From: Symsagittifera roscoffensis
Lineage: Eukaryota; Xenacoelomorpha; Acoela; Convolutidae
Length of the DNA stretch: 64,000 nt
NCBI RefSeq assembly: GCF_963678635.1
Contig: NC_087063.1
Location: forward strand, 9,024,386 to 9,088,385
Reading direction: 5' to 3'
The translations under genes and the position numbers were made by a program. The notes beneath the pieces were generated by a model. That model had not been told where the DNA came from and did not search any database. It worked only from the letters and a program-made list of their open reading frames with translations. Positions 46,201-49,862 of this stretch are shown here, one piece after another. Each line of letters opens with the position of its first letter. Position 1 is the first letter of the stretch.

Positions 46201-48777
46201 GAAAGTAAGCTGACCAGTTTTTAAGAATCCGAAAAAAACCTGGATTGATCTTTTTAAGTTGAATTTGCTTTTTACATCATTTTAAGATGCAATCAGAAGA
46301 ATTTGAGGTTGATTTTGAGAGATGCCAACAGCGCGAAAGAAACGCCAATTTTACTTGGCTAACTACAGAAATTTAGTAGAAGTATACAGGCTTTCTGAAA
46401 AAAATAGACTCAAGCGCAAAAGGTCAGACATATAAAGGCCCACTAATAGTCATCTATCTATCAACTATTGAGAAAAAGCAGCTGCTTTCAACAGTTTTCA
46501 GCGATAGCCTTATTGTTGAAAACTGCTAAAAGCCGGCAACTGTTTTTTTAATAGTTATACACGATTATAATAGTAGATGGCCTCTACATGTCTATGTTTT
46601 CAAACTATGATCTCAACTCGACAAGTGGACCTTAGCTGATGGCAGAACATTTTCATTTCCTTTTAAGAAACTATGGACCAGTTGATGGAACACATTTACA
46701 GTCCATGTGATATGGAGAAGACTGTGTTCCTGCGGGACTTCAAACAGCCGAGGAAGAAGCCAGATGCTAATAGTTTTCCATGTCATACTGGCTCCAAGAC
46801 CAGCGAGGACAAGTGTATGCGGTTAGTACCATTGTGGTAAATTACATGCAGTAATCTTGAACATATTATATCTATGTGCATAGTTAACAGTGACTTGTAA
46901 TAATTATCAAGGTCACAAATCAGTGACGTGCGCAGAACTTTTTCTGGGGGGGGGGGGGGGGTTTCGGTTTTTTGAAAAATTTTGCTGACCTTTTTTTTAG
47001 GTTGACCAATTTGATTTTCCGAGATCTCCGATATGTCATGTAATATAAGTCTCAAATGAAATTAGTCTAGATTTCTAGGTTTTTGACGAGTTTAGAAAGC
47101 AGTTTATTGGAACCCTAACCCTAACCCCACCCCCCCCCCCCCCCCCCCCTGTTAGTAATATGCAGATCTACTAAGGTATTAAACTAGCTGTAATCGGAAG
47201 CGCTGTAAACCTCTAGAACTGTGTTTTTCTCTTGTTTTGATTTTCATTTCCCTTTTTGAGATTAAAATTACCTAAACATTATTCATTCATAGTGTCTTTT
47301 TTATTCATCATTTCTTTTTGTATTTCAGAGACTACCTGTTCCAGTCGATAGAGAACACCAACTTAGTGTTCGTGGTAGTGATGAACAAACAGGACTGCAC
47401 GTGTAACAGCGAGCCCATGGATTTGCGACTGAGAAAGAAGGAATACACGCAGAAGATGGAGAGGTCAGCAAAGCATTTTGTACTTGAAAGCATTCTCACA
47501 TGCAATGCAGAAACATTGCATGAAGTCATGGATCATTCAGTCGCAAAATCCTATTCTAACGATAATGAACAGAAAGTCAATAATTTTCAAAATATATTGT
47601 TCCAACTCGTTAAAACGTCCACATAAAAAAAATTGAATTTGAAAATGAACATTTCTTGAACTTGAAAATGAAAAATTTTTGATTTCGAAAAAGAAAATTT
47701 CTTGAATTTGAAATTGAAAATTTATTGAAAAATTTTAGCTTTTTTCAAAGATAACTGTGGTCAGAACATTCTGTGCTACTTAATTAGAAACCGATTCACT
47801 TCTTGTTATAGGTGCTCTCGCCTGGCGGAGAGGAAGCATAGAATGCGACCGCCAGAGTGTCACTCGTTCCATCAATTGGTAGGTTGTCCAAATCTTTCCG
47901 CTTAGGCATTTCCAATTAGCATGGCAAGGCGTTCGATTCAAGAGCGGCAGATTGTGTAATCGATCCCCTGTCATGGAAATGATTGTGTGTGCGGACAACC
48001 TTAAGCTTCAAGTCTACCAGAGCCTGACCAATTTTGGCTGCAATAGTGGTACCACGTAAAAGTTCTCGACGCAAAAAAAAACGACCTTGAGTCGTAAAAA
48101 GAGCTTTACTACGATCAGAGGGTGTCATAATTAAAGATGCCATGCCAAAATGCCATTGCATTAACTCAAAATTCTGTATAAAGTTTTGCAATTACATTTA
48201 AATTATCGGGGCAGGGCGGGATCTAGGATTTTCTTGAGGGATTATTTTCAAAACAAAAATAGAAAAATTTGTCGAAAATTTTTTTAGGTCAATCAAATTG
48301 ATTTTTTGAGAGATCAATATGACAATATGAATACACTGTTTTGACTAAACTGTGGGCGATGCAGGCGATTTTTAAAAAAACCGACTAAGAAAAACTATGA
48401 AGCAAAAGAAAAAAGACTAAAAAAAGATCGGTCAGCAAAAACTGGATTAGGGTGTCAAAACTGGATGCCTTAAAAGAGTACCAAAGGGGAACATTTTATG
48501 TCGGCAGAGGGTCGAACCCCTGAGGTCGAATCGGGGTATTCAAGACTTTGCCTGCTACAAGCTTTGTTGTTATGTCTAGAATAGCAATCGTAGCAATATG
48601 CCTGATTTTTTTAAAATCAAACTCACTCTTTTTAATAGCCTGAAAACGATTTATTTTTTGTTTTAGGAAGACTCAAAGCACTGTGGAAGGTCAACTACGC
48701 TCAGTGCATCAAAATGGGTTCTGTTATTGCTGCCAATTGTCGTAAATACTCTCAGAAAACTGCTTTTAGTGTTTTAA
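7099..48777 (+). CDS. CACNA2D3-like: Calcium channel alpha2/delta subunit, C-terminal exons
   Basis: Eleven exons (listed separately) encode the C-terminal half of a voltage-gated calcium channel alpha2/delta auxiliary subunit, a secreted, disulfide-linked, membrane-anchored glycoprotein that promotes surface delivery of Cav channels. Diagnostic stretches are CYLLDHHGFVVMSE, FFGAVDGNAM, NTNLVFVVV, the Cys-rich delta segment, PPECHSFH and a hydrophobic C-terminus, in the same order as in alpha2delta-3. All junctions from 11272 to 48667 keep phase. The 7798 to 11117 junction does not, so a small exon or another boundary is missing there. The VWA and upstream Cache regions lie outside the recognised exons. 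One intron contains the Sec15 gene, and another a 16.8 kb retroelement. Confidence 0.9.
7691..7798 (+). CDS. CACNA2D3-like: alpha2/delta exon b
   Basis: Acceptor TTTGTTTCAG and donor GTAAAG. The phase follows exon a. It encodes VQETDHLNVLAAAQLVFAKS, corresponding by position to the ...VVTASTSIQL region of vertebrate alpha2delta-3. It leaves one base over, which does not fit exon c as drawn. Confidence 0.65.
7892..11093. other. alpha2/delta intron, mostly unassigned
   Basis: AT-rich intron sequence. A partial SINE 3' domain lies at 8955-9045. Around 8680-9440 the motif TTTTTCGGCTATCCAG and relatives recur in direct and inverted orientation, suggesting an old non-autonomous element. Two near copies of TTTTCTAAGTTTCTGT-type sequence lie at 9868-9955. 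No exon was recognised, although one small exon is expected here from the phase mismatch. Confidence 0.45.
8955..9045 (+). repeat. SINE fragment (3' domain)
   Basis: GGGGCACAACAGCGGTTC and GTGGATAAATGGTCTTAA match the corresponding part of the tRNA-related SINE at 19775-20020 (there in reverse). Only the 3' body is present. Confidence 0.6.
11117..11272 (+). CDS. CACNA2D3-like: alpha2/delta exon c
   Basis: Acceptor CCCACAG and donor GTGAGT. 52 codons, beginning with a very hydrophobic beta strand (IIVCVVVVGVYLDLD) like the PVVAAVGIQMKLEF strand of the family. To match exon b in phase the exon could instead start at 11094 after CTTAG, or a microexon lies in 7799-11093. Confidence 0.75.
11430..11445. 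repeat. Poly-G tract in intron
   Basis: A run of about twelve G at the end of an AT-rich stretch, without the MITE ends seen at other poly-G runs. Confidence 0.6.
11880..11940 (-). repeat. End of a GTTCCGACT-family MITE, inverted
   Basis: The reverse complement contains GCTCGTATCAGGGTGAAGCC followed by GAATGTT, the recurring left end of the family described at 13888-14356. The other end is not clear. Confidence 0.45.
12250..12705 (+). mobile_element. GTTCCGACT-family MITE, right part
   Basis: The sequence from about 12360 (TTGTAACAAATGAATTATGG) through ACTTTACGAAAAATGATCAC to the terminal GTCGGAACAAT at about 12691-12701 matches the element at 13888-14356. The left end is not well preserved. 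Confidence 0.6.
13096..13352 (-). repeat. Diverged solo LTR fragment
   Basis: It begins TGAGTTATGACCT and keeps blocks such as GGTACACCGTCTGCTCGTCA, CAACTTCTTAGTCTAATACC and TCTGGTGCTGAAA in the same order as the LTRs at 27272 and 43689. It lacks the last quarter. It sits inside one copy of a segmental duplication and is missing from the other, so it arrived after, or was lost from, one copy. Confidence 0.75.
13483..13887 (-). pseudogene. Duplicated last exon of Sec15, inactive
   Basis: It translates to a near copy of the last Sec15 exon (AIDFYATEMNSLMRTL, EHKNQTEQIREI, KMDKLYTKTARGKQQLK). Breaks seen: the acceptor TTTGTTTCAG of the real gene reads TTTGTTTCAT here; about 30 bases are deleted in frame after LILNAED; and a frameshift changes the last ten residues. 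No upstream exons were duplicated. It is a non-functional tail copy. Confidence 0.88.
13888..14356 (+). mobile_element. GTTCCGACT-family MITE
   Basis: Bounded by comparison with the parental segment at 18543-18556, which lacks it. It opens with GATTGCTCGTATCAAGACAA and TGAATGTTCCGACTG and closes with TCGTATCGAAAGTTGGAACAAT, so GTTCCGACT and its inverse lie near the ends. Internal marks are GCTTACGCGTTAATAGCGC and TTACGAAAAATGATCACA. It has no ORF. Confidence 0.75.
14445..14815 (+). repeat. Dispersed repeat R, copy 1
   Basis: This 370-bp block from TATAAAATGACTGAAAACTT to ACTGTACTTTGAGG recurs at 24897-25290 at high identity. It contains GCCGAAGAGCTCG, AACACGCCGTCAAAA and CATCAGTAATATGACCAACA. 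Both copies run straight into the left end of a GTTCCGACT-family element, so R may be the 5' half of a longer family member. Confidence 0.75.
14818..14862 (-). repeat. Inverted MITE end at the border of the pol fragment
   Basis: GTTCCGACTTTCGATACGAA followed by GGCGGAATATTTGTG is the reverse complement of the right end of the GTTCCGACT family. The retroelement fragment starts directly after it, so the fragment inserted into, or was captured by, such an element. Confidence 0.55.
14863..17085 (-). pseudogene. Ty3-type pol fragment: RT and RNase H
   Basis: A GC-richer island than its surroundings. A 608-codon frame (16670-14844) holds reverse transcriptase with the YVDD catalytic motif, then RNase H (VLDTDASVVAISGIL, ending with RTRDKHQNADSLSKK), then an acidic C-terminal tail. 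The RT N-terminus lies in other frames at 17058-16822 (HVFSKHKADIGCCNFVEH) and about 16820-16685. That region has a short deletion plus a stop and a frameshift. Gag, protease, integrase and LTRs are absent. It belongs to another retroelement lineage than the 27-44 kb element, judged by codon use and sequence. Confidence 0.88.
17086..17617. other. Unassigned intron sequence
   Basis: There is no recognisable gene or bounded repeat. Minus-strand frames just beyond 17085 (NVFGDSSILNPLE) may be a last trace of the retroelement. Confidence 0.4.
17618..18620. repeat. Parental segment of the duplication at 12715-14420
   Basis: It contains the intact last Sec15 exon and its 3' flank. The distal part (17700-17840) matches the reverse of a GTTCCGACT-family end (GGGAACATTCAGG, GGGAAGTCTTGTTAC). 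Confidence 0.75.
18119..18531 (-). CDS. EXOC6: Sec15 last exon
   Basis: Acceptor TTTGTTTCAG. 136 codons and stop: LQVAIDFYATEMNSLM, LRKFIDLILNAED, FPENQNKSKLKLLGMLKTIR. It matches the C-terminal DLRQLLDLF ... TALTLLEKMKDTS ... KQKLIETVVKQL region of Sec15, the part that contacts Rab proteins. The donor of the pseudo-exon at 13483-13887. Confidence 0.88.
18119..24440 (-). CDS. EXOC6: Exocyst complex subunit Sec15 (EXOC6-like)
   Basis: Seven exons join in phase to 694 codons (vertebrate EXOC6 is about 800 residues). Sec15 is the exocyst subunit that binds Rab GTPases on secretory vesicles and tethers them to the plasma membrane. Identity is weak but collinear along the length: the N-terminal EQYLLDSIL helix, LAQYKKVTTARNNLHRC and DFYTAALTIDRL against the family's RIQQRNITTVVEKLQLC and RYYSALKTMEQL, then PDFIFSLIGYFV, and a C-terminus YGKLFPENQNKSKLKLLGML through KQQLK. 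About 110 residues are missing after exon 4. The gene lies antisense inside one alpha2/delta intron. EXOC6 and EXOC6B cannot be told apart here. Confidence 0.82.
18878..19126 (-). CDS. EXOC6: Sec15 exon 6
   Basis: Acceptor GTTTTACAG and donor GTAAAG. 83 codons (ESLALKKIENMIRLPVQ to GELNQYLL). The frame stays open past the donor, but only the GTAAAG donor keeps phase with exon 7. Confidence 0.8.
19203..19718 (+). mobile_element. GTTCCGACT-family MITE in Sec15 intron
   Basis: It begins near TGTAACACGGCGACGC and TGAATGTTCCGACTGC and ends AAAGTCGGAACAAT at about 19704-19717. Interior CGCGTTAATTGTCCCAA and AATGATCCCAGGT blocks match the other members. Confidence 0.65.
19775..20020 (-). repeat. 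tRNA-related SINE, copy 1
   Basis: On the minus strand it starts GGGGAGCGGTTTTG, with a tRNA-like head (AGTGGTTAGGTCTACGCC as a box A-like stretch, ATGTTTAAGGCCC near the box B position), then GCCCAGAAAAATAACC, then the shared body CACAACAGC...GTGGATAAATTGTCTTAA. Copies at 50480 and 61550 share the head and middle, copies at 8955 and 23805 the body. Confidence 0.7.
20116..20924. mobile_element. DNA element with CCCGGG-type ends, copy 2
   Basis: Ends CCCGGGTTGACC and GGTCAACCCGGG form a perfect 12-bp inverted repeat. The interior repeats AAAATGCTTATC(CT)ACAATTTC units. It lies in the intron between Sec15 exons 6 and 5. It is about 300 bp shorter than copy 1. Confidence 0.78.
21165..21857 (-). 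CDS. EXOC6: Sec15 exon 5
   Basis: The largest exon, 231 codons, acceptor ATTTTTAG, donor GTAAGT. GFPDFIFSLIGYFVSLIRTT and LLLAVCELINLFQYYGIQNS correspond to the YFTQIVGFFVVEDHIL and LKNLTVIFADTLQGYGFPVN helices of the family. A charged linker (RNKNRTEISDQTE) follows. Confidence 0.88.
22157..22283 (-). CDS. EXOC6: Sec15 exon 4, followed by a GC-AG intron
   Basis: Acceptor TTGCTTTAAG. It reads VMSENFVRVGKDAVENRWAC, matching the RKHSDKIGETAMKQ stretch. The GT four bases downstream would give an immediate in-frame stop. The strong GC donor A|GCAAGT at 22156 keeps the frame into exon 5, so a GC-AG intron is inferred. Confidence 0.75.
22333..22615. mobile_element. hAT-type MITE, decayed copy
   Basis: It begins CAGGGGCGGTTCTAGAATTT and ends CCTAAATCCGCTGGTG. 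Both ends match the family at 49025 with substitutions. G and C runs near the ends are shortened. It lies in a Sec15 intron. Confidence 0.65.
22832..23008 (-). CDS. EXOC6: Sec15 exon 3
   Basis: Acceptor TTGTTTTAG and donor GTCGTG. 59 codons including EEKDFYTAALTIDRLKSKIA and DSLETLGSFLK, which align with AKRYYSALKTMEQLE and MSDLKDFLESI of EXOC6. Confidence 0.88.
23561..23740 (-). CDS. EXOC6: Sec15 exon 2
   Basis: Acceptor TCTGTTCAG-like (CTCGTTCAG) and donor GTATAA. 60 codons (IADLRENEQYFQQSVADTQE to AEALQKIE) form a coiled-coil segment like that of the family. Confidence 0.85.
23805..23990 (-). repeat. tRNA-related SINE, diverged copy
   Basis: The reverse complement has GGACAACAGCGGTTCTTCGG and AACAGCTCTTAATTTGGTCC. 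Head traces (CTCAGCCC, ACGGTGTTTTGAGG) are weak. It lies in the Sec15 intron between exons 1 and 2. Confidence 0.5.
24195..24440 (-). CDS. EXOC6: Sec15 exon 1
   Basis: It starts at the ATG of MKNEDDAANEQYLLDSILHE. The frame upstream of this ATG has no better start. It ends ...NAVQEQ before GTTATT. 82 codons, phase 0, rich in predicted helix. Confidence 0.8.
24513..24896. other. Upstream region of Sec15
   Basis: Immediately 5' of the Sec15 start. A promoter must lie here or farther right, but no TATA-like or initiator motif stands out. No other gene was seen. Confidence 0.35.
24897..25290 (+). repeat. Dispersed repeat R, copy 2
   Basis: Matches 14445-14815 almost base for base, with a short GAGAAGAT duplication at about 25091. 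It is again followed by the left end of a GTTCCGACT-family element (GAAGCACTGAATGTTC). Confidence 0.75.
25340..26080 (+). mobile_element. GTTCCGACT-family element, long decayed copy
   Basis: The left end AAAACTGCTCGTAAATCAAC with AATGTTCTGATTGC and the right end TTCGAAAGTTGGAA are recognisable. The interior holds a tandem duplication (25705-25835). It ends just before alpha2/delta exon d. Confidence 0.5.
25705..25835. repeat. Two-copy 62-bp tandem repeat
   Basis: AAATTTTAAATTCAACTGAA and AGAAAAACACTCCAAACATA occur twice, 62-63 bases apart, with few differences. Confidence 0.8.
26118..26180 (+). CDS. CACNA2D3-like: alpha2/delta exon d
   Basis: 21 codons between GTTTTAG and GTAAGA. It encodes LIDCYLLDHHGFVVMSENK, the best-preserved diagnostic stretch of the gene (family pattern CYLIDNNGFILVSE). 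The intron before it is 14.8 kb and hosts the antisense Sec15 gene. Confidence 0.9.
26677..26747 (+). CDS. CACNA2D3-like: alpha2/delta exon e
   Basis: Acceptor ATTTAG and donor GTGAGA. It encodes VSKFFGAVDGNAMLSLVNH, matching the DFFGEIEGAVMNKLL stretch of the family. It ends with two bases of an Arg codon completed by exon f, 18.6 kb downstream across the LTR element. Confidence 0.9.
26748..27267. other. Intron between exon e and the LTR element
   Basis: AT-rich sequence. Poly-T tracts at 27036-27100. No gene or bounded repeat seen. Confidence 0.4.
27272..27681 (-). repeat. 3' LTR of the retroelement
   Basis: On the minus strand it starts TGGAACCTGAT and ends GAAATAACTCA. Direct repeat of 43689-44097 with about 11 substitutions and one single-base indel. 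The internal base pairs next to it read CCCGGATGGG on the minus strand, at best a weak polypurine tract. Confidence 0.95.
27682..29402 (-). other. 3' untranslated part of the retroelement
   Basis: 1.7 kb between the last ORF and the 3' LTR. A Lys-rich minus-strand frame at 28628-28386 has no support. GGTGGGTTAGGCC occurs twice at 28369-28381 and 28413-28426. No polypurine tract of usual quality was found at 27682. Confidence 0.5.
29403..30415 (-). pseudogene. Second accessory ORF of the retroelement
   Basis: Two frames (30415-29867 and about 29880-29403) read as one protein of about 335 residues, split by one frameshift near 29873. It is Tyr/His/Thr-rich with many short strands (YYRFTNPLCLPL, NEFTLEYYDHNIIR, FIKTPYVFTLNIFDRKYDHI, HGILRNYDPITQMYIFCPIT). 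No ATG at the very start; MPTLHWTTYYRF at 30292 is the first. It is not recognised and has no signal peptide or membrane segment. Confidence 0.55.
30426..31085 (-). CDS. Accessory ORF of the retroelement, Ser/Pro/Thr-rich
   Basis: 219 codons from ATG (MSRQHGSLHRSNSHPTNLNT) to stop, the only long ORF of the 3' half without an obvious break. It is very rich in Ser, Pro, Thr and Asn and ends with a short basic segment (RTFKRKLPS). It lies after the env-like region, so it would need its own splicing or reinitiation. No family is recognised. It may be largely disordered. Confidence 0.6.
   Translation of the reverse strand: MSRQHGSLHRSNSHPTNLNTPITIIPLFAFPPPDFPTSNITSSMNSDTNSDFSVLYSISQLNNPNIETPDEFADSEPSPSNNFQTNSSVFSKPPFQPIPQNNPLPSVSTPSYASQVTPTYSSFHSDRSSNSPDIPQISQKLDNFITLQQQLLHPNTLTINQISSTIESSNPPTPTPSSAYTASLAQSSSSTESSNSTNRAYRTFKRKLPSITDQTRNNL
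31180..35001 (-). pseudogene. Env-like glycoprotein region, many frameshifts
   Basis: Consecutive frames appear to form one long protein. 35001-34813 has two hydrophobic stretches (IFLLFVIFITFLSSLIL, ITFALATILLILFL). 34800-33970 is Pro/Ser/Gln-rich. 33960-32450 is a Cys-containing ectodomain (HYDCEENEQKT, VSQCETEP, RLPCKNDQGYCDPTTRTQAT). 32447-31180 carries C-terminal helices and hydrophobic segments (YYILEKLTILYAMFNFIGFL, ILFAGFFGIFSS) and a Pro-rich tail. The layout is that of a membrane fusion glycoprotein. At least six breaks make this copy inactive. The relation to a known viral glycoprotein class is not settled. Confidence 0.65.
35002..35829 (-). other. Spacer between pol and env-like region
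   Basis: About 800 bp, AT-rich, no coding frame recognised. A splice acceptor for an env message might lie here. None was assigned. Confidence 0.45.
35830..37322 (-). pseudogene. Integrase, C-terminal part frameshifted
   Basis: The 319-codon frame (37322-36363) contains GHSGSEKTYSNFIQ and CNDCIVCQ of the zinc domain. Catalytic acids are FDTKGPIS, TDNGTEF and GLVEGMNRS, the last two 35 residues apart (DD35E). The residue where the first zinc-binding His is expected reads Asn (AFNISLT). A short deletion and frameshift at about 36363, then a TAA near 36150, break the C-terminal part, whose GTFVLIPNF and RNNLLPYYPK stretches are still readable. Integration of DNA copies is the family role. Confidence 0.88.
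37323..38072 (-). pseudogene. Remnant of RNase H end and pol linker; RT deleted
   Basis: On the minus strand the sequence begins with LPDTLSRNTPPELLTRKT, the typical end of a Ty3 RNase H domain. It joins almost directly to the protease end. About 2 kb (all of RT and most of RNase H) is therefore gone. Linker residues up to the integrase zinc region follow, with at least two stops. Confidence 0.8.
38073..38924 (-). pseudogene. Retroelement protease region
   Basis: In frame with gag across a TGA. An acidic linker leads to the retropepsin motif FLIDSGAKSNIINI at about 38370-38330. The natural end of the protease appears in another frame after about 38170 (HITDIKHNIIG), so a frameshift interrupts it. 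The downstream RT is missing. Confidence 0.8.
38925..40439 (-). CDS. gag: Gag: capsid and nucleocapsid
   Basis: 504 codons. The capsid-like core (GTDPEYSVEDFLNAVTANLV, then KRFTQEISKMFDSERNKQHQ and NETIKQLAVRIETLVRKAYS) has the retrotransposon gag pattern with YSVEDFL...W. The CCHC knuckle CNYCRRYGHSISEC follows at about residue 310, then a very Asn/Ser/Arg-rich tail with YSNN repeats, probably RNA-binding. The frame stops at a TGA (38925-38927), after which the same frame continues into protease. Confidence 0.85.
   Translation of the reverse strand: MQNPTNTQSFQPIQPQNPMITHSYQPTQMQNEIPLPYYLQQHEITKNQLSNFSQKPKAAESLQMTINPYLMGGSSITSNRPLMVFTGTDPEYSVEDFLNAVTANLVLNIGPEPINTPLHQNWIHRRIPIEIKSDWKRFTQEISKMFDSERNKQHQRVLCNKIRRLPNETIKQLAVRIETLVRKAYSLNTHDYKNTKMTEILMMTLTPQLRKIAIKKRASHPSSIREPDLDFRKLVDKLEQAEITIKLEETENLKLQYVNRIETNTTHINNIQESDTDLVEKITEILNIYEKHPNSKGKPSFKKWCNYCRRYGHSISECRQKQQDNQNKPEKYKEPNKSFYQYMKKDQNLLNKNVYSNNSSGKPLPNNTNYTRNQSPYNSSFGGRSSERRNTQNSSQNHYNRSNSRNNYTRSNSNATQFVSRSNSQSNPRNKNYSNNQSRNSSYNRNRNYSNNRNRSYSNNRNQNYPNNQSRSNSYNRSNYHRSNDNYQNRSQNNSQNRNSSYNN
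40458..41995 (-). pseudogene. N-terminal gag extension, two frames
   Basis: Frame one (41995-41393) starts MSHSHTQSDDSPDDEEVYPF and holds a compact helical domain of about 190 residues. Frame two (41411-40458) continues as a Pro/Thr/Asn-rich linker of about 300 residues. One frameshift near 41400 separates them, and a TGA at 40458-40460 separates frame two from the capsid frame in the same register. Such a long N-terminal part is unusual for Ty3-type gag, which usually starts close to capsid. The function is unknown; a matrix-like role is a guess. Confidence 0.6.
42000..43409 (-). other. Long 5' leader of the retroelement
   Basis: Non-coding between the leader ORF and gag. It holds short repeats, for example CCTTGATGATC with flanking AAGGNTANG at 42960-42985 and 43019-43045, and recurring GGTTGGAGA/GTTCAGG-like words at 42540-42700. 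Packaging or translation signals would be expected here, but none can be named. Confidence 0.5.
43410..43660 (-). CDS. Small leader ORF of the retroelement
   Basis: An open frame right after the primer site reads FRQNFFKMLYDDNLIEMSLR and then an Arg-rich segment (IVRRPRTRDDIRQSR). Its first ATG (KMLYDD) would give about 70 codons. It could be an upstream ORF or the first exon of a spliced subgenomic message. No family is recognised. Confidence 0.4.
43672..43686 (-). promoter_or_regulatory. Primer binding site candidate
   Basis: Two bases after the 5' LTR the minus strand reads TGGTGCGACCATAAG. TGG plus a tRNA 3'-end complement is the usual form of a primer binding site. The priming tRNA was not identified. 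Confidence 0.55.
43689..44097 (-). repeat. 5' LTR of the retroelement
   Basis: Upstream LTR in the element's orientation. A palindrome-like GCTGAAATTACAAGTAATTTCAGC lies in its middle, also in the other LTR. The promoter of the element should be here. No TATA box was assigned with confidence. Confidence 0.95.
44102..45324. other. Intron between LTR element and exon f
   Basis: AT-rich sequence with T-runs. A short dispersed motif (ATTCTGTGCT ... GCACAG ... CCGGCTATGCTTG) lies at 44436-44480 and recurs elsewhere. No exon was recognised. Confidence 0.4.
45325..45433 (+). CDS. CACNA2D3-like: alpha2/delta exon f
   Basis: Acceptor ATGTTAG and donor GTACCA. 36 codons with MQGMC followed by a Lys/Ser-rich linker, corresponding to YDYQAMCRANKESSDG of the family. 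Poly-C (45465-45480) sits just inside the next intron. Confidence 0.85.
46069..46204 (+). CDS. CACNA2D3-like: alpha2/delta exon g, hydrophobic segment
   Basis: Acceptor GTTTCCAG and donor GTAAGC. It encodes a long hydrophobic stretch (SSFLLNMFLQLMLNCFSLNF) ending in SPWDAFDN. The family has a comparable hydrophobic stretch here (WIMTELVLFLVEFNLCSWW), conserved although not the anchor. Confidence 0.85.
46668..46821 (+). CDS. CACNA2D3-like: alpha2/delta exon h, Cys-rich delta part
   Basis: Acceptor TTTTAAG and donor GTTAGT. It encodes MDQLMEHIYSPCDMEKTVFL and further Cys residues (PCHTGS, DKCMR) that line up with EPCDTEYPAFV and CEDCSKSF of alpha2delta-3. These cysteines belong to the disulfide-rich delta peptide. 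Confidence 0.9.
46924..47155. mobile_element. GTGCGCAG-type MITE, decayed, in intron
   Basis: It begins AGTGACGTGCGCAGAACTTT and a run of 16 G (46946-46961), then GACCTTTTTTTTAGGTTGACC, shared with the hAT MITE family, and ends in a C run at 47130-47149. Two telomere-like CCCTAA units precede the C run. Confidence 0.55.
47329..47463 (+). CDS. CACNA2D3-like: alpha2/delta exon i
   Basis: Acceptor TATTTCAG and donor GTCAGC. It encodes DYLFQSIENTNLVFVVVMNK followed by DCTCNSEP, the counterpart of IPSSNLFMVVVDSSCLCES in the family. Phase is continuous with both neighbours. Confidence 0.93.
47812..47878 (+). CDS. CACNA2D3-like: alpha2/delta exon j
   Basis: Acceptor GTTATAG and donor GTAGGT. It encodes CSRLAERKHRMRPPECHSFH, close to CERLKAQKIRRRPESCHGFH of alpha2delta-3. 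Confidence 0.93.
48211..48545. mobile_element. hAT-type MITE, decayed, in last intron
   Basis: GCGGGATCTAGGATTTTCTT at the left and GGTCAATCAAATTGATTTTT inside match the family. The right end is lost. It lies just before the last alpha2/delta exon. Confidence 0.55.
48667..48777 (+). CDS. CACNA2D3-like: alpha2/delta last exon with hydrophobic C-terminus
   Basis: Acceptor GTTTTAG. 36 codons and TAA. EDSKHCGRSTT is followed by a hydrophobic tail of about 20 residues ending ...LLLVF at the stop. No cytoplasmic tail follows, which suits the GPI-type anchoring proposed for this family. Confidence 0.9.
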   Translation, partial: EDSKHCGRSTTLSASKWVLLLLPIVVNTLRKLLLVF

Positions 48778-48807
48778 ATGTCTTTTATTTAGAAAACTGA
48801 AACTTTT

Positions 48808-48813
48808 AATAAA
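48808..48813 (+). terminator. Poly(A) signal of the alpha2/delta gene
   Basis: AATAAA lies 31 bases after the stop codon of the last exon. It is the first canonical signal downstream and fits the gene's orientation. Confidence 0.65.
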
Positions 48814-49024
48814 CTTACCTGCTCAATTCCATTTCTATGCTCAATGTGCAAAAACGTGTTTTTAATATTGTTAATTTTCATTTTTGATGTTGTAGAATGT
48901 TTAGAGAATGAACTTGCTAAATTGCTTTTAATACAACATTAAAAAATATCCCGTTCATCGCTATATTATACCTAGTTCACAGTCGTAAAATGGCTAGAAA
49001 AAACAAATAGGTCAAGAAAACCTG

Positions 49025-49397
49025 CAGGGGCGGATCTAGGATTTTCTCGAGGGGGGGGGGGGGGGGGGGGGGGGCGTATTTTCAAAAACAATTTGAAAAT
49101 TTTGACGACCTTTTTTTTAGGTCGACCAAATTGATTTTTCGAGCTCTCCCAAAGAACTGTTTTGCCCCTATTTTGTCAAATTTTTGAAAACACAGTCAAA
49201 AATTTTTGAAAACACAGTCAAAAAAGCCGTTTTTGGGCACTTTTCAAAAAATTGGACAAAAAAAATTGCGTTTTTTTAGCGCGCGCTCCCCCTCAAAGTT
49301 AGTATATATTGGCGCCAAAGGCGCCTTTAGAAAAATTTTAGGGTCGATCGGCAAAAAATGGTCCCCCCCCCCCCCCCCCCCCCTAAATCCGCCCCTG
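49025..49397. mobile_element. hAT-type MITE, well-preserved copy
   Basis: Starts CAGGGGCGGATCTAGGATTT and ends CCTAAATCCGCCCCTG, and is flanked by identical 8-bp repeats AAAACCTG (49017-49024 and 49398-49405). 24 consecutive G (49051-49074) lie after the left end and about 21 C (49363-49383) before the right end. A partial duplication of the GAAAACACAGTCAAAAA segment is inside. It is one of the younger copies in the window. Confidence 0.92.
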
Positions 49398-49862
49398 AAA
49401 ACCTGCCATTTTAAATATCAGGAAACTGCCAATATGCATAACAATGAGAATATTTTAAAGTTTTTTGAGCGGTTTCAATGGCCAAACTGCAAAAAGAGTC
49501 AACTCTTCATCGATATAAATAGAAAAAGCAAAAAAGTTAAGATTTGAATTGAATAGTTGAGACGGGAGTATGCTTTTAGGTAAATTTCTTACAGTTTTCA
49601 ATGTAGACTCGCATTTTAGTCAATTTCGTGTCATGACACGTATTGAATCAAGTTATCATCCTCCCCCTAACTTGTTTTGAAATTTGCCCTACATTTTTAA
49701 GTATTATGAGTAAGTATTTAAATGTTGGGCGGATTGGGGGGGGATATCTGTTTTTTGTGATATTTACTGTATTCATTTTTACGAAAACACTGCATAAAAC
49801 AAAGAAAAAATCTGAGGTCTCATTTTAGAAACAGTAACTAAATTTTAGATTTCTGATGTTAT

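Noticed and set aside
47113-47128. Telomere-like CCCTAACCCTAACCCC
   Set aside because: Only two units, next to a poly-C run at a MITE end. Too short for an interstitial telomere.
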